From NCBI GenBank assembly GCA_021773365.1, contig JAJFKF010000100.1:1-64000 (forward strand): a stretch of 64,000 nt of DNA. The letters are read 5' to 3'. The notes beneath the pieces were generated by a model. That model saw only the letters and a program-made list of their open reading frames with translations, was not told the origin of the DNA and searched no databases. Shown in pieces: positions 1 to 8,345 of the stretch. Both the position numbers and the translations under genes were made by a program. The stretch comes from Gammaproteobacteria bacterium (GTDB lineage: Bacteria; Pseudomonadota; Gammaproteobacteria; Steroidobacterales; Steroidobacteraceae). Every line of letters starts with the position of its first letter. The stretch's first letter is position 1.

Positions 1-6
1 CGGGGA

Positions 7-92
7 GGGGTTTGCGGGGATGTGAAAAACCATGGATGGTTTTTCCCAAGGCCCCCATGGATGGGGTCTTGCTGCCGGTCCCCGCAAACCCC
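7..92. repeat. nested palindromic (REP-like) repeat cluster
   Basis: A perfect 14-bp inverted repeat (GGGGTTTGCGGGGA at 7-20, its complement at 79-92) encloses two further palindromes built on the same core CCATGGATGG. One is about 9 bp per arm with A/T flanks (roughly 25-45); the other has arms CCCCAT/ATGGGG (roughly 53-66). No gene lies in 1-155. The nested, GC-rich, non-coding structure downstream of the minus-strand rluF fits a REP/BIME-type intergenic element that could also stabilise or end the rluF message. The left side is cut by the window edge. Confidence 0.5.
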
Positions 93-155
93 ACCCCCAC
101 CCTCAGACCGAGCCCGGCACGGCCTTCGTCTCGCTACCGCCTACGGCTGTCGCAC

Positions 156-848
156 CTACAGCGCCCTACCCGGCAACAACGCCCGCACCTCCGCCAGCCT
201 GAGCTTGCGCCAGCACCCCGGCTGCAGATCACCCAACTTCAGACTGATGATGCGCACCCGCTGCAAGCTGGTCACCTTGTAACCGAACACCTCGCACATG
301 CGCCGGATCTGCCGGTTCAACCCCTGGGTCAGCACGATGCGAAAGGTGCAGCGCCCCGCGCGGCGCAGCTTGCAGGGCTGGGTGACGGTATCGAGGATGC
401 GCACACCCGCCGACATGCCGCGCAGAAAATCGTCGGTGACCGGACGGTCGACGCTGACCACATACTCCTTCTCGTGTGCATTCTCCGCCCGCAGGATGTC
501 ATTGACGATGTCACCATTGTTGGTGAGCAGGATCAGTCCGGAGGAATTTTTGTCCAGACGGCCGATGGGAAAGATGCGCTCGGGGTAGCCCACGAAGTTG
601 ACGATGTTGCCGGGCACGGAGCGCGCGGTGGTGCATTCCACGCCCACCGGTTTGTTCAGCGCGATGTAGATGTGTTTCTTTGGCGCGCCGACAGGCTGCC
701 CGTCGATACACACCACATCGCCCTCGCCCACCTTTGTGCCCAGGGTAACCGTACTGCCGTTCACGGTCACCCGGCCGGCGGCGATCCAGGCGTCGGCCAC
801 CCGGCGCGAACAGGCGCCGGTTTCGCTGATGTACTTGTTGATCCTCAA
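156..848 (-). CDS. rluF: 23S rRNA pseudouridine synthase RluF
   Basis: Converts a uridine in 23S rRNA (U2604 in E. coli numbering) to pseudouridine. The 230-aa protein has an N-terminal S4 RNA-binding domain (about 1-50, RINKYISETG) and an RsuA/RluB-type catalytic domain with the nucleophile Asp99 in GRLDKNSSG. QGLNRQIRRMCE near residue 175 is the usual C-terminal signature. It aligns along its whole length with my memory of E. coli RluF, so RluF is preferred over RluB/RluE. The start is TTG: an in-frame TAG lies 10 codons upstream with no ATG or GTG between. It follows the peroxiredoxin gene by 24 bp on the same strand and may share its transcript. Confidence 0.9.
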   Translation of the reverse strand: MRINKYISETGACSRRVADAWIAAGRVTVNGSTVTLGTKVGEGDVVCIDGQPVGAPKKHIYIALNKPVGVECTTARSVPGNIVNFVGYPERIFPIGRLDKNSSGLILLTNNGDIVNDILRAENAHEKEYVVSVDRPVTDDFLRGMSAGVRILDTVTQPCKLRRAGRCTFRIVLTQGLNRQIRRMCEVFGYKVTSLQRVRIISLKLGDLQPGCWRKLRLAEVRALLPGRAL

Positions 849-872
849 GCTACGAGGGGTGCGCCAGCGTTT

Positions 873-1439
873 CTAGGGCGCCGGGGTCTGTTGCCGATGC
901 CACTGGCGCACCGCAGTCAGCGTATTTTCCACGTGCTTACCGGCGCTCATTGCCGAATAGGCGTACACGATCTCACCGGTCGGGGCGATGACATACGAGG
1001 TGCGGCTGGCCCATTGCGGTTTCAGCTTCAGGACCGCGTCGTAGGCCTTCATGATGCTGCCGTCGGCATCGGCGGCGACGGGAAACTTGCCCCGACATTC
1101 ACTGACCGAGAAACGATTCAGCGTCTCGATGTCATCAGCCGAAACGCCGATGACCGTGGCGTCCAGGGCGGCAAAGTCATCCATGGCTGCGGCGAAATCA
1201 TGCGCCTCCGCCGTACAGCCGGGCGTGAAGGCGGCGGGATAGAAGTACAGCACCACGGGCCCCTTCTTCAGGGCCTCGGCCAGCGCGAAGTCGAACTCCT
1301 TGCCGCCAAGCGATGCGCGGGCGGAGAACTCCGGCGCCTTGGCGCCCGTGGGCAGCGCGGCTGACGCCGTTTGTCCGATCAATTGCCCTGCGAGGCTCGC
1401 CAGCGCCGCGCAGACTACGAGAAAGCGAATGTGGTTCAT
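873..1439 (-). CDS. exported peroxiredoxin (AhpC/TSA, BCP-like)
   Basis: A 188-aa thiol peroxidase. Residues 1-28 form a signal peptide ending in an AxA-like site (TASA), so the mature enzyme is probably periplasmic, unlike cytoplasmic Bcp. The thioredoxin fold carries the peroxidatic motif PAAFTPGCTAE with the catalytic Cys and a preceding Thr. A second Cys at SVSECRGKFP could be the resolving residue. It should reduce peroxides with a thiol partner. The ATG overlaps the stop of the upstream yheS gene by 4 bp (ATGA), so the two are probably translationally coupled. Confidence 0.88.
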   Translation of the reverse strand: MNHIRFLVVCAALASLAGQLIGQTASAALPTGAKAPEFSARASLGGKEFDFALAEALKKGPVVLYFYPAAFTPGCTAEAHDFAAAMDDFAALDATVIGVSADDIETLNRFSVSECRGKFPVAADADGSIMKAYDAVLKLKPQWASRTSYVIAPTGEIVYAYSAMSAGKHVENTLTAVRQWHRQQTPAP

Positions 1440-3349
1440 GATGTTGCAGCCTCCAGTTTTTCCCCGGCCTCCAGCCAGGCAGCTTCCGCCTTCTGCACCC
1501 GCTGGGCAAGACGGCCCTGCCGGGCCAGCAGATCCTGCAGACTGTCCTTGCCCGCTTCGTCGTACAGCCCCGGCGCGGCCAGTTCAGCTTCGATTTCGGC
1601 CCGCTCGCGGGAGAGAAGTTCAAGTTCCCGCTCCCAGCGGCTCACTTCGGCCCGCAGCGGACTGAGCCGATTGCGACGCTCGGCCTCATCACGCTTGCGC
1701 TGCTTGCGCGTCTGCGCAGTCTCGACTTCGGTGGATGACGCGGCTGCCTCCGCCTGCCCGACGGCGCCGGCACCATTGGACAGCCAGCGCGCGTAGTCGT
1801 CGAGATCGCCATCGAAGGGCGCCACCGCGCCGCCATGCACGACGTAGAACTGATCGGCTACCGTGCGCAGCAAGTGACGATCGTGTGATACGAGCACCAT
1901 GGCGCCTTCGTATTCCTGCAGCGCCACCGTCAGCGCCTGGCGCATTTCCAGATCAAGGTGGTTGGTGGGCTCATCGAGCAGCATGAGGTTCGGACGCAGG
2001 TAGGCGACCAGCGCCAGCACCAACCTGGCCTTCTCACCACCGGAAAAAGGCGCCACCGGTTCGAACACCCGGTCGCCGCGAAAACCGAAGCCGGCCAGAT
2101 AGTCGCGCAGCTCCTGCTCGGTCTGCCGCGCGGCGCGCGTGCCGCCGAGACGCCGCAGATGTTGCAGGGCCGACTCCGCGGGAAGGAGCTGTTCGAGCTG
2201 ATGCTGCGCAAAGTAGCCGATGCGCAGATCACGCGCTTCGGTACGCTCACCGGCCAGCGCCCTGAGTTCTCCGGCCAGCAACTTCATGCAGGTGGACTTG
2301 CCGGCGCCATTGCGGCCCAGCAGCGCCAGGCGATCACCCGGCGCCAGCGTAAAACTCACCTGCTCCAGCACCGGCGGCCCGCCATAGCTGGCCGCCTGCC
2401 CGTCCAGCGCCAGCAAGGGGCGTGGCAGTTTGTCCGGCGGCGCAAAGGAGAATTCGAACTGCGAGTCCACATGCGCCGGCGCAATGCGCTGCATGCGCTC
2501 CAGCGCCTTCAGCCGGCTCTGCGCCTGGCGCGCCTTGCTCGCCTTGGCGCGGAAGCGCTCCACGAAGGATTCCATGTGCTTGATCTCGCGCTGCTGGCGG
2601 GCATACATCGCCGATTGCAGCGCCAGCTCCGAGGCGCGCTGCTCCTCGAAGGCCGCATAGTTGCCGCGATAGGCCTGCGCCTTGCCATGCTCCAGATTGA
2701 CGATGCGGTCGGTTACACGGTCGAGAAACTCCCGGTCATGGGCAATCAGCAGCAGCGTGCCCTGATACTCGCGCAACCAATTCTCCAGCCACAGGATGGC
2801 GTCCAGGTCGAGATGGTTGGTCGGCTCATCGAGCAGCAGCAGGTCCGAGCGGCACATCAGCGCCTGCGCCACGTTCAGGCGCACCCGCCAGCCGCCCGAG
2901 AATGCCCTGACCGGACGCGTCTCGTCGGTGCTGCTGAAGCCAAGACCATGCATCAGGCGTCCCGCGCGGGCGCGGGCATCGTAGCCACCAGCGGCGGCAT
3001 AGCGGGCATGCAGCTCGCCGATGCGCAGGCCATCGTGCGCTTCCTCGGCAGCCGCAATGGAGCGCTCCAGAGCCCGCAACTCGGCATCGCCGTCGAGCAC
3101 AAACTCGATCGCCGCCTGATCGGTGGCCAGCAGCTCCTGCGAAACATGGGCCACGGCCAGCTGCGACGGCATGTCGAAACTGCCCGCATCCGGCTGCAGC
3201 TCGCCGCGCACCAGCGACAACAGGCTGGACTTGCCGCTGCCGTTCTCGCCGGTAATACCCACCTTTTCGCCGCGAAAAAGGCTGAAGGAGGCGCCGGAGA
3301 ACAGGACGCGGGGGCCGCGGCGGATGGCGACGTCGGTGAAGTTGAGCAT
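1436..3349 (-). CDS. yheS: ABC-F family ATPase YheS
   Basis: A 637-aa soluble protein with two ABC ATPase domains in tandem and no membrane segment, typical of ABC-F ribosome-associated ATPases. The first domain has Walker A GENGSGKSS (34-42), signature FSGGW and Walker B LLLLDEPTNHLDLD. An arm/linker rich in R, K and Q (about 240-290) follows. The second domain has GRNGAGKST, signature FSGGEKARL and LMLLDEPTNHLDLE. The C-terminus is a charged coiled coil (about 545-637). Length and sequence match E. coli YheS closely, including the stretch APAHVD. Family members act on the ribosomal E site. It overlaps the peroxiredoxin gene by 4 bp. Confidence 0.93.
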   Translation of the reverse strand: MLNFTDVAIRRGPRVLFSGASFSLFRGEKVGITGENGSGKSSLLSLVRGELQPDAGSFDMPSQLAVAHVSQELLATDQAAIEFVLDGDAELRALERSIAAAEEAHDGLRIGELHARYAAAGGYDARARAGRLMHGLGFSSTDETRPVRAFSGGWRVRLNVAQALMCRSDLLLLDEPTNHLDLDAILWLENWLREYQGTLLLIAHDREFLDRVTDRIVNLEHGKAQAYRGNYAAFEEQRASELALQSAMYARQQREIKHMESFVERFRAKASKARQAQSRLKALERMQRIAPAHVDSQFEFSFAPPDKLPRPLLALDGQAASYGGPPVLEQVSFTLAPGDRLALLGRNGAGKSTCMKLLAGELRALAGERTEARDLRIGYFAQHQLEQLLPAESALQHLRRLGGTRAARQTEQELRDYLAGFGFRGDRVFEPVAPFSGGEKARLVLALVAYLRPNLMLLDEPTNHLDLEMRQALTVALQEYEGAMVLVSHDRHLLRTVADQFYVVHGGAVAPFDGDLDDYARWLSNGAGAVGQAEAAASSTEVETAQTRKQRKRDEAERRNRLSPLRAEVSRWERELELLSRERAEIEAELAAPGLYDEAGKDSLQDLLARQGRLAQRVQKAEAAWLEAGEKLEAATS

Positions 3350-3433
3350 GGGACCGTGGGGCTATGACAAGGGAGTTGCCGCGCGAGGGCCCGCAGGCAG
3401 CCCGACGCGGCGCGCATGATAGCCGTTGGGAAA

Positions 3434-3577
3434 ATGAGCATCCAACTCAATCACACCAGCGTGCCGGCACGCGACCCGCTCGTCTCGGCGATCTTCCTCA
3501 CCGGGATCCTGGCTCTGGCCTCGCCGGTACGGTTCGGTCCCTTCCGGGCCGTGGCCCTCGGAGAGGGCGGACCCTGA
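3434..3577 (+). pseudogene. truncated VOC/glyoxalase-family gene remnant
   Basis: An ATG-initiated reading frame of 47 codons. Its product starts MSIQLNHTSVPARDP and continues ...LASPVRFGPFRAVAL, which matches the first beta-alpha-beta-beta unit of vicinal-oxygen-chelate proteins (the usual pattern is NHT.VPARD..., then FGPF.AV). A whole VOC protein has about 110-140 residues, and here the frame stops where the family continues. I see no continuation in another frame before the repeats at 3602. Residues 1-15 keep the expected metal-ligand His region. It is read as a decayed gene, not a functional one. Confidence 0.55.
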
Positions 3578-3601
3578 TCGACCCATCATCCAGCTGGCAC
3601 A

Positions 3602-3670
3602 CAGGGTTTCAATTAGCCGGTGCCCAGGGTTTCAATTAGCCGGTACCCAGACTTACAATCAGCCGGTATG
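3602..3670 (+). repeat. three tandem 23-bp repeats abutting the DUF4143 ATPase start
   Basis: Units are 3602-3624, 3625-3647 and 3648-3670. Units 1 and 2 differ at one base and share the core CAATTAGCCGGT. Unit 3 is diverged (CAATCAGCCGGT), and its last three bases are the ATG of the ATPase gene. Exact 23-bp spacing, about two helical turns, next to a start codon suggests an operator or a duplication made on insertion of the cassette. No protein that would bind it is evident. Confidence 0.75.
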
Positions 3671-4912
3671 TCGAGAGCCACCCTCTACCGCCGACTGGCC
3701 GAGCCTGCCCTGGCTGCCGCCCTGGCCGATACACCCGTGGTGCTCATCCACGGGCCGCGGCAATGCGGCAAAACCACCCTCGCCCTGCAGGTCGGCCGGC
3801 GCCGGCGCTATCGCTACTACACCTTCGATGACGCGACGACCCTGGCGGCCGCCCGCGCGGACATTACCGGCTTTGTTGCCCGGCTGGAAAAACGGGCCAT
3901 CCTGGACGAGGTACAGCATGTGCCCGAGCTGTTCGCGGCACTGAAGCCCGTCATCGATGCCAACCGCAACTCGGTCCGGTACATCCTGACCGGATCGTCA
4001 AACATCCTGCTGATACCGCGGCTGTCGGATTCACTGGCGGGCCGCATGGAGATCCTGCGGCTGCATCCGCTCTCTCAAGTCGAGCTGGAACGCGTGCCCG
4101 CCACCTTTCTGGAAACGCTCTTTGGCGATACCCACTCTTTTCCGCACAACGGCAGGCTGGGAAAGAACCTGGTGGAACGCATCGTCCGCGGCGGCTATCC
4201 GGTGGTACAAAAGCGCACGCCCAGGAGACGGGAAAGCTGGTATGCCAACTACATCGAGACGCTCATCCAGCGCGACATACAGGACTTGTCCCATATCGGG
4301 AACCTCGATGCCCTGCCCAAGCTGCTGGCATTGGCAGCCGGTCAAACGGCGCGTCTGGCGAACCTGAGCGAACTGGCCAGCGCCTTTGAACTCAGCCGAC
4401 CGACGATCCGCAACTACCTGACGCTGGTGGAACGCCTGTTCCTGATCGACTATCTGCAACCATGGTTCACCAATCGGGCAAAGCGGCTCATCAAGACGCC
4501 CAAACTGCATTTCGGCGATACCGGTCTCGCCTGCAGCCTACTGCGCTGCAGCGCAACGGAACTGCATGAACAGCGGGAGCTGCTTGGTCAATTGCTGGAG
4601 ACCTTTATTTTCGGCGAACTCAGCAAGCAAACTGGCACCCACCCTGAACGGATAGCGCTTTACCATCTGCGCGACAAGGATGGCTACGAAGCCGACATCG
4701 TCCTGCAATGTGGCGCGCGCTATGCCGGCATCGAGATCAAGGCCGCCAGCTCGGTCAGCGAAGGAGACTTCAAGGGTCTGAGACGTATGCGCGAACTGCT
4801 TGGAAAGCGTTTCCATGTCGGCATTGTGCTGTACGACGGCGAGCATCTGCTGGCGTTTGGAGAGGGCTTTCTCGCGGTGCCGATCAGTGCGCTTTGGGCG
4901 CGTCGAAAATGA
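3668..4912 (+). CDS. AAA family ATPase with DUF4143 (nuclease-like) C-terminus
   Basis: A 414-aa protein. The N-terminus has Walker A GPRQCGKT (29-36) and Walker B AILDEVQHVPEL, followed by a sensor-like TGSSN. The centre contains a helix-turn-helix-like stretch (LSELASAFELSRPTIRNYL). The C-terminal DUF4143 region has the PD-(D/E)XK-like pattern EADIVL...GIEIKAAS near residues 345-365. This family is widespread, sporadic and often toxin/defence-associated; no substrate is known. The start was chosen at the ATG ending the third upstream 23-bp repeat; the frame stays open 16 codons further upstream. It stands alone between a broken VOC gene and an AT-rich gene, which fits an acquired patch. Confidence 0.85.
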   Translation: MSRATLYRRLAEPALAAALADTPVVLIHGPRQCGKTTLALQVGRRRRYRYYTFDDATTLAAARADITGFVARLEKRAILDEVQHVPELFAALKPVIDANRNSVRYILTGSSNILLIPRLSDSLAGRMEILRLHPLSQVELERVPATFLETLFGDTHSFPHNGRLGKNLVERIVRGGYPVVQKRTPRRRESWYANYIETLIQRDIQDLSHIGNLDALPKLLALAAGQTARLANLSELASAFELSRPTIRNYLTLVERLFLIDYLQPWFTNRAKRLIKTPKLHFGDTGLACSLLRCSATELHEQRELLGQLLETFIFGELSKQTGTHPERIALYHLRDKDGYEADIVLQCGARYAGIEIKAASSVSEGDFKGLRRMRELLGKRFHVGIVLYDGEHLLAFGEGFLAVPISALWARRK

Positions 4913-4969
4913 CTGCTTTCGGCTCAAATGAGAAGTTAGCTCAAGCTATTCTCAGATCGGATTTCTCAC

Positions 4970-5824
4970 GTGCAAATATATAACCGATGCTTGATTCTGA
5001 TATGGGTGCTGCTGTTGATAGCGTGCGACCCAGAAACAGTAACCGCGGAAATGAGCGGCCACTTCGCTGTCGACAACTATCGGTTGTCCTATGTCTGCGC
5101 CGGAAATGGGAATCCGTCAATTTTTTTGGAAACACCATCGGGACTCACCGCGAAGGAGTCATTTTCATCGATATTCGATGACATCGCCTCGACAAATAGG
5201 GTATGCCGCTTTGACCGTCTGGGTATGGGCGATAGTGACCCAGTCCCGGAAGGGCTAAATCAAACTGTTCGCGACTATGCCAATGAATTGAGAGAATTCG
5301 TAGCATTGAAATCCCCAGACGATGATGTTGTATTGGTTGGATATTCCTTTGGAGGTCTGGTCGCCCGCTACTACGCGGCAATCTACCCGGAAAACGTAAA
5401 GGGCTTGCTACTTATCGATGCGGCCCATGAAAATTGGATACGCGAGATGAAGGAGCAGATGTCAGTAGCAGATTGGCAGAAAATCCAGGAAATTCTGGAT
5501 TGGTTTCTGGAAAACCAGGGACACAATTATTGGGACAGCCAGTTTGAAATAGAAAGCGCTCCTCCACTCAATGAGTCGCTACCTATTCGCATCATATCAA
5601 GGGGAAAAGATTTCCAAAGAATTCGGCAGGCTGAAATCTCGGAAGACGGATTTCGTATCTACAATGATCTCCACAACAAATATCAAAAAGCGCAGGAGTC
5701 GTTGTCGCACAAAACGAATCGCGTCATTGCGCAAAACAGCGAGCACTTCATTCTGGAATCAGAGCCGCAATTGGTTCTGTCTGAGTTAAGACTCCTACTC
5801 TTGCAAATTTACGCGTCGCACTAA
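4970..5824 (+). CDS. alpha/beta-hydrolase lipoprotein, AT-rich
   Basis: A 284-aa secreted hydrolase with a GTG start. A hydrophobic leader ends in a lipobox (LLIAC, Cys19; the next residue is Asp, which in Enterobacteria favours the inner membrane). The alpha/beta-hydrolase core has nucleophile elbow GYSFGG (Ser126), a likely acid at Asp150 (LLLIDAAHE) and a likely base at His259 (NSEHFIL). The oxyanion-side motif FDRLGMGDS is also typical. The substrate is unknown. The base composition is clearly more AT-rich than its neighbours and codon choice includes many A/T-ending codons, which suggests recent transfer. It lies just upstream of a tRNA gene on the other strand. Confidence 0.8.
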   Translation: MQIYNRCLILIWVLLLIACDPETVTAEMSGHFAVDNYRLSYVCAGNGNPSIFLETPSGLTAKESFSSIFDDIASTNRVCRFDRLGMGDSDPVPEGLNQTVRDYANELREFVALKSPDDDVVLVGYSFGGLVARYYAAIYPENVKGLLLIDAAHENWIREMKEQMSVADWQKIQEILDWFLENQGHNYWDSQFEIESAPPLNESLPIRIISRGKDFQRIRQAEISEDGFRIYNDLHNKYQKAQESLSHKTNRVIAQNSEHFILESEPQLVLSELRLLLLQIYASH

Positions 5825-5868
5825 CGTCCGCTCCTAGCCGGCATCAGACGTTCAGCGATTCGCATCCC

Positions 5869-5882
5869 GGCCCCGCGGGGCC
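5869..5882. terminator. GC-rich 14-bp palindrome downstream of tRNA-Ile
   Basis: GGCCCCGCGGGGCC is a perfect palindrome between the hydrolase stop and the 3' end of the minus-strand tRNA. It could fold as a short hairpin in either transcript, but no U-run follows on either strand, so its role as a terminator is uncertain. Confidence 0.25.
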
Positions 5883-5904
5883 AACCATCGGCGCTTGAGT
5901 GGAA

Positions 5905-5977
5905 TGGGCCCGGCAGGACTCGAACCTGCAACCAAGAGATTATGAGTCTCCTGCACTAACCATTGTGCTACAGGCCC
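5905..5977 (-). tRNA. tRNA-Ile2, anticodon CAU (lysidine type)
   Basis: Read on the minus strand, the 73-nt cloverleaf has acceptor stem GGGCCTG/CGGGCCC (one T-G pair), a D-arm with GGTTA, anticodon loop CTCATAA with anticodon CAT at 5944-5942, and T-loop TTCGAGT. The anticodon arm and variable loop (GACTCATAATC...TTGGT) resemble E. coli ileX more than elongator tRNA-Met. I therefore infer tRNA-Ile2, whose C34 would be turned to lysidine by TilS to read AUA. The discriminator is A, and CCA is not encoded. An elongator tRNA-Met remains possible. Confidence 0.85.
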
Positions 5978-6005
5978 ATCGGTGCGGGCGGGATTGTAAA
6001 CCGAA

Positions 6006-8195
6006 TCAGCGGGCGGCGCGCCTGCGGCGGGGCGAATCCTTGCTCGCCGGTGCGGGCGGCAGCCCGGTGTGCTGGGTCAGCATCCGGCCCCGCTTCGGGC
6101 CGCGTGCGCCTTCGGGCTTGCCGCCGGTGCCGGCGGGCTGGTAGGTGGGCACCAGGTGGCGCTTGCTGTTGCCGATCAGGTCGGCGCGGCCCATGCGCTT
6201 CAGCGCCTCGCGCAGCAGCGGCCAGTTGTTGGCGTCGTGCCAGCGCAGGAAGGCCTTGTGCAGGCGGCGGACCTTCAGGCCCTTGGGGATGTGTACTGCC
6301 TCGCTGTCGTGGCTGACCCGTTTCAGCGGATTTTTCCCCGTGTGGTACATGGCCGTTGCCGTGGCCATGGGGCCGGGCAGGAAGGCCTGTACCTGGTCGG
6401 CGCGATAGCCTTCGCGCTTCAGCCACAGGGCCAGTTCCAGCATGTCCTCGTCGGTGGTGCCGGGGTGCGCGGCGATGAAGTACGGGATCAGGTACTGCTC
6501 CTTGCCCGCCTCCTTCGAATAGCGCTCGAACAGTTCGCGGAAGCGGTAGTAGGTGTCCACGCCGGGCTTCATCATCTTCGACAGCGGACCCTCGCCGATG
6601 GCCTCGGGCGCGATCTTCAGGTAGCCGCCGGTGTGGTGCTGCGCCAGTTCCTTGACGTACTCCGGCGATTCGATGGCCAGGTCGTAGCGCACGCCGGAGG
6701 CGATGAGCACCTTGCGCACGCCCGGCAGATTGCGTGCGCGGCGGTAGAGGCTGATCAGCGGCGAGTGATTGGTGTTGAGGTTGCTGCACACCGATGGAAA
6801 CACGCAGGAGGGGCGGCGGCAGGCGGCTTCGATGGCCTTGCTCTTGCAGGCCAGCCGGTACATGTTGGCCGTGGGCCCGCCGAGATCGGAAATGATGCCG
6901 GTGAAGCCGGGGGCGTTGTCGCGGATGGTCTCGATCTCGCGGATGATGGAATCTTCCGTGCGGTTCTGGATGATGCGGCCCTCGTGTTCGGTGATCGAAC
7001 AGAAGGTGCAGCCGCCGAAGCAGCCGCGCTGGATGGTCACCGAGAAGCGGATCATCTTGAAGGCGGGGATGACGGCCTCACCCTGCTCGTTTGTGTATCG
7101 GGGATGCGGGCGGCGCGCGTAGGGCAGCTCGTACACCGCATCCATTTCTGCCGTGGTCAACGGCAGGGGTGGGGGATTCAGCCAGACATCCGTATCACCA
7201 TGGCGTTGCACCAGGGCGCGTGCATTGCCGGGGTTTGATTCCAGATGCAGGATGCGCGAGGCGTGCGCGTAGAGCGCCGGATCGGCGATGACCTGCTCGT
7301 GGGACGGCAGACGAATGAAGCTCTTCTCTCGCGCCAGGCTTTTCACATGCCGCACAAATCTCACCACCTGCTGCTCCGTCGGCTTCGCTGTCGTTGCGCA
7401 GGCCGGAGCGGCGGCGGTGCCGGTTGGCGCGGCCGCGGGTTCCATGGCGTAGGGATCCACCGGCGGATTGATCGGCCCGGGCTTGTCGAGGTGGGTGGAA
7501 TCGATCTGCGTCCAGTCCGCCGGCAGCGCGCGGCGCACGAAGGCGGTGCCGCGGATGTCGGTCAGCTCCGTGATGGCTTTCCCGTCCGCCAGGCGGTGGG
7601 CAATCTCCACGATCTGCCGCTCGGCATTGCCGTACACCAGCAGGTCGGCCTTGGCGTCCAGCAGCACGGAGCGGCGTACCTTCTCTGACCAGTAGTCGAA
7701 ATGCGCGATGCGCCGCAGGCTGGCCTCGATGCCGCCGATGACGATGGGCACATCATTGAAGGCCTCGCGCGCGCGCTGTGCGTACACCAGCACCGAACGG
7801 TCCGGCCGCTTGCCGCCCTCCCCGCCCGGCGTATAGGCATCGTCGCTGCGCACGCGCCGGTCGGCGGTGTAGCGGTTGACCATGGAGTCCATGTTGCCGG
7901 CGGTGATGCCGAAGAACAGGTTGGGCCGCCCCAGCTCGGCGAAGGGTTCAGCGCTGCGCCAGTCCGGCTGGGCAATGATTCCGACCCTGAAACCCTGCTT
8001 TTCCAGCACCCGGCCGACCAGCGCCATGCCGAAGCTGGGATGGTCCACATAGGCGTCGCCCGTGACGAGGATCACATCGCAGCTGTCCCAGCCCAGCTGA
8101 TCCATTTCAGCGCGTGAGGTGGGCAGAAAGGACGCCACGCCAAAGCGGGCGGCCCAGTATTTGCGGCGTGAGAACAGTTCGAGGGCGGCGTGCAT
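6006..8195 (-). CDS. ygiQ: YgiQ family radical SAM protein
   Basis: A 729-aa protein of the UPF0313/YgiQ family. The N-terminal about 300 residues form the family-specific domain ([26 protein letters not shown]). The radical SAM domain has the 4Fe-4S cysteines Cys392, Cys396 and Cys399 in GCFGGCTFC, and the C-terminus is basic (KRHLVPTY, then a low-complexity K/R/G tail). The biochemical role of the family is not settled. Length matches E. coli YgiQ (about 740). It is divergent from the kinase gene at 8346 across about 150 bp, and the tRNA-Ile2 gene lies 29 bp beyond its stop. Confidence 0.92.
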   Translation of the reverse strand: MHAALELFSRRKYWAARFGVASFLPTSRAEMDQLGWDSCDVILVTGDAYVDHPSFGMALVGRVLEKQGFRVGIIAQPDWRSAEPFAELGRPNLFFGITAGNMDSMVNRYTADRRVRSDDAYTPGGEGGKRPDRSVLVYAQRAREAFNDVPIVIGGIEASLRRIAHFDYWSEKVRRSVLLDAKADLLVYGNAERQIVEIAHRLADGKAITELTDIRGTAFVRRALPADWTQIDSTHLDKPGPINPPVDPYAMEPAAAPTGTAAAPACATTAKPTEQQVVRFVRHVKSLAREKSFIRLPSHEQVIADPALYAHASRILHLESNPGNARALVQRHGDTDVWLNPPPLPLTTAEMDAVYELPYARRPHPRYTNEQGEAVIPAFKMIRFSVTIQRGCFGGCTFCSITEHEGRIIQNRTEDSIIREIETIRDNAPGFTGIISDLGGPTANMYRLACKSKAIEAACRRPSCVFPSVCSNLNTNHSPLISLYRRARNLPGVRKVLIASGVRYDLAIESPEYVKELAQHHTGGYLKIAPEAIGEGPLSKMMKPGVDTYYRFRELFERYSKEAGKEQYLIPYFIAAHPGTTDEDMLELALWLKREGYRADQVQAFLPGPMATATAMYHTGKNPLKRVSHDSEAVHIPKGLKVRRLHKAFLRWHDANNWPLLREALKRMGRADLIGNSKRHLVPTYQPAGTGGKPEGARGPKRGRMLTQHTGLPPAPASKDSPRRRRAAR

Positions 8196-8345
8196 GGGTG
8201 CGCATTGTACGGACTGTGCGCCGCGGCGGGGGACCGGCGCGATATGACTTATTTATACCGAAAACTTGAACTGCGTCGCGTTCGCCCCAGCGCATCTTGT
8301 CAAGATATCCGCCCGCATTTTGCCGGGAAAAACAAGGCGATTTCG

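Noticed and set aside
12..1364. 450-codon plus-strand frame over rluF and the peroxiredoxin
   Set aside because: Antisense shadow of two recognisable genes; translation is low-complexity with no motif.
3602..3670. CRISPR-like array
   Set aside because: Three contiguous 23-bp units without spacers and no Cas genes.
5905..5977. Elongator tRNA-Met
   Set aside because: Anticodon CAT fits, but the anticodon arm and variable loop look closer to ileX; kept as an alternative, not excluded.
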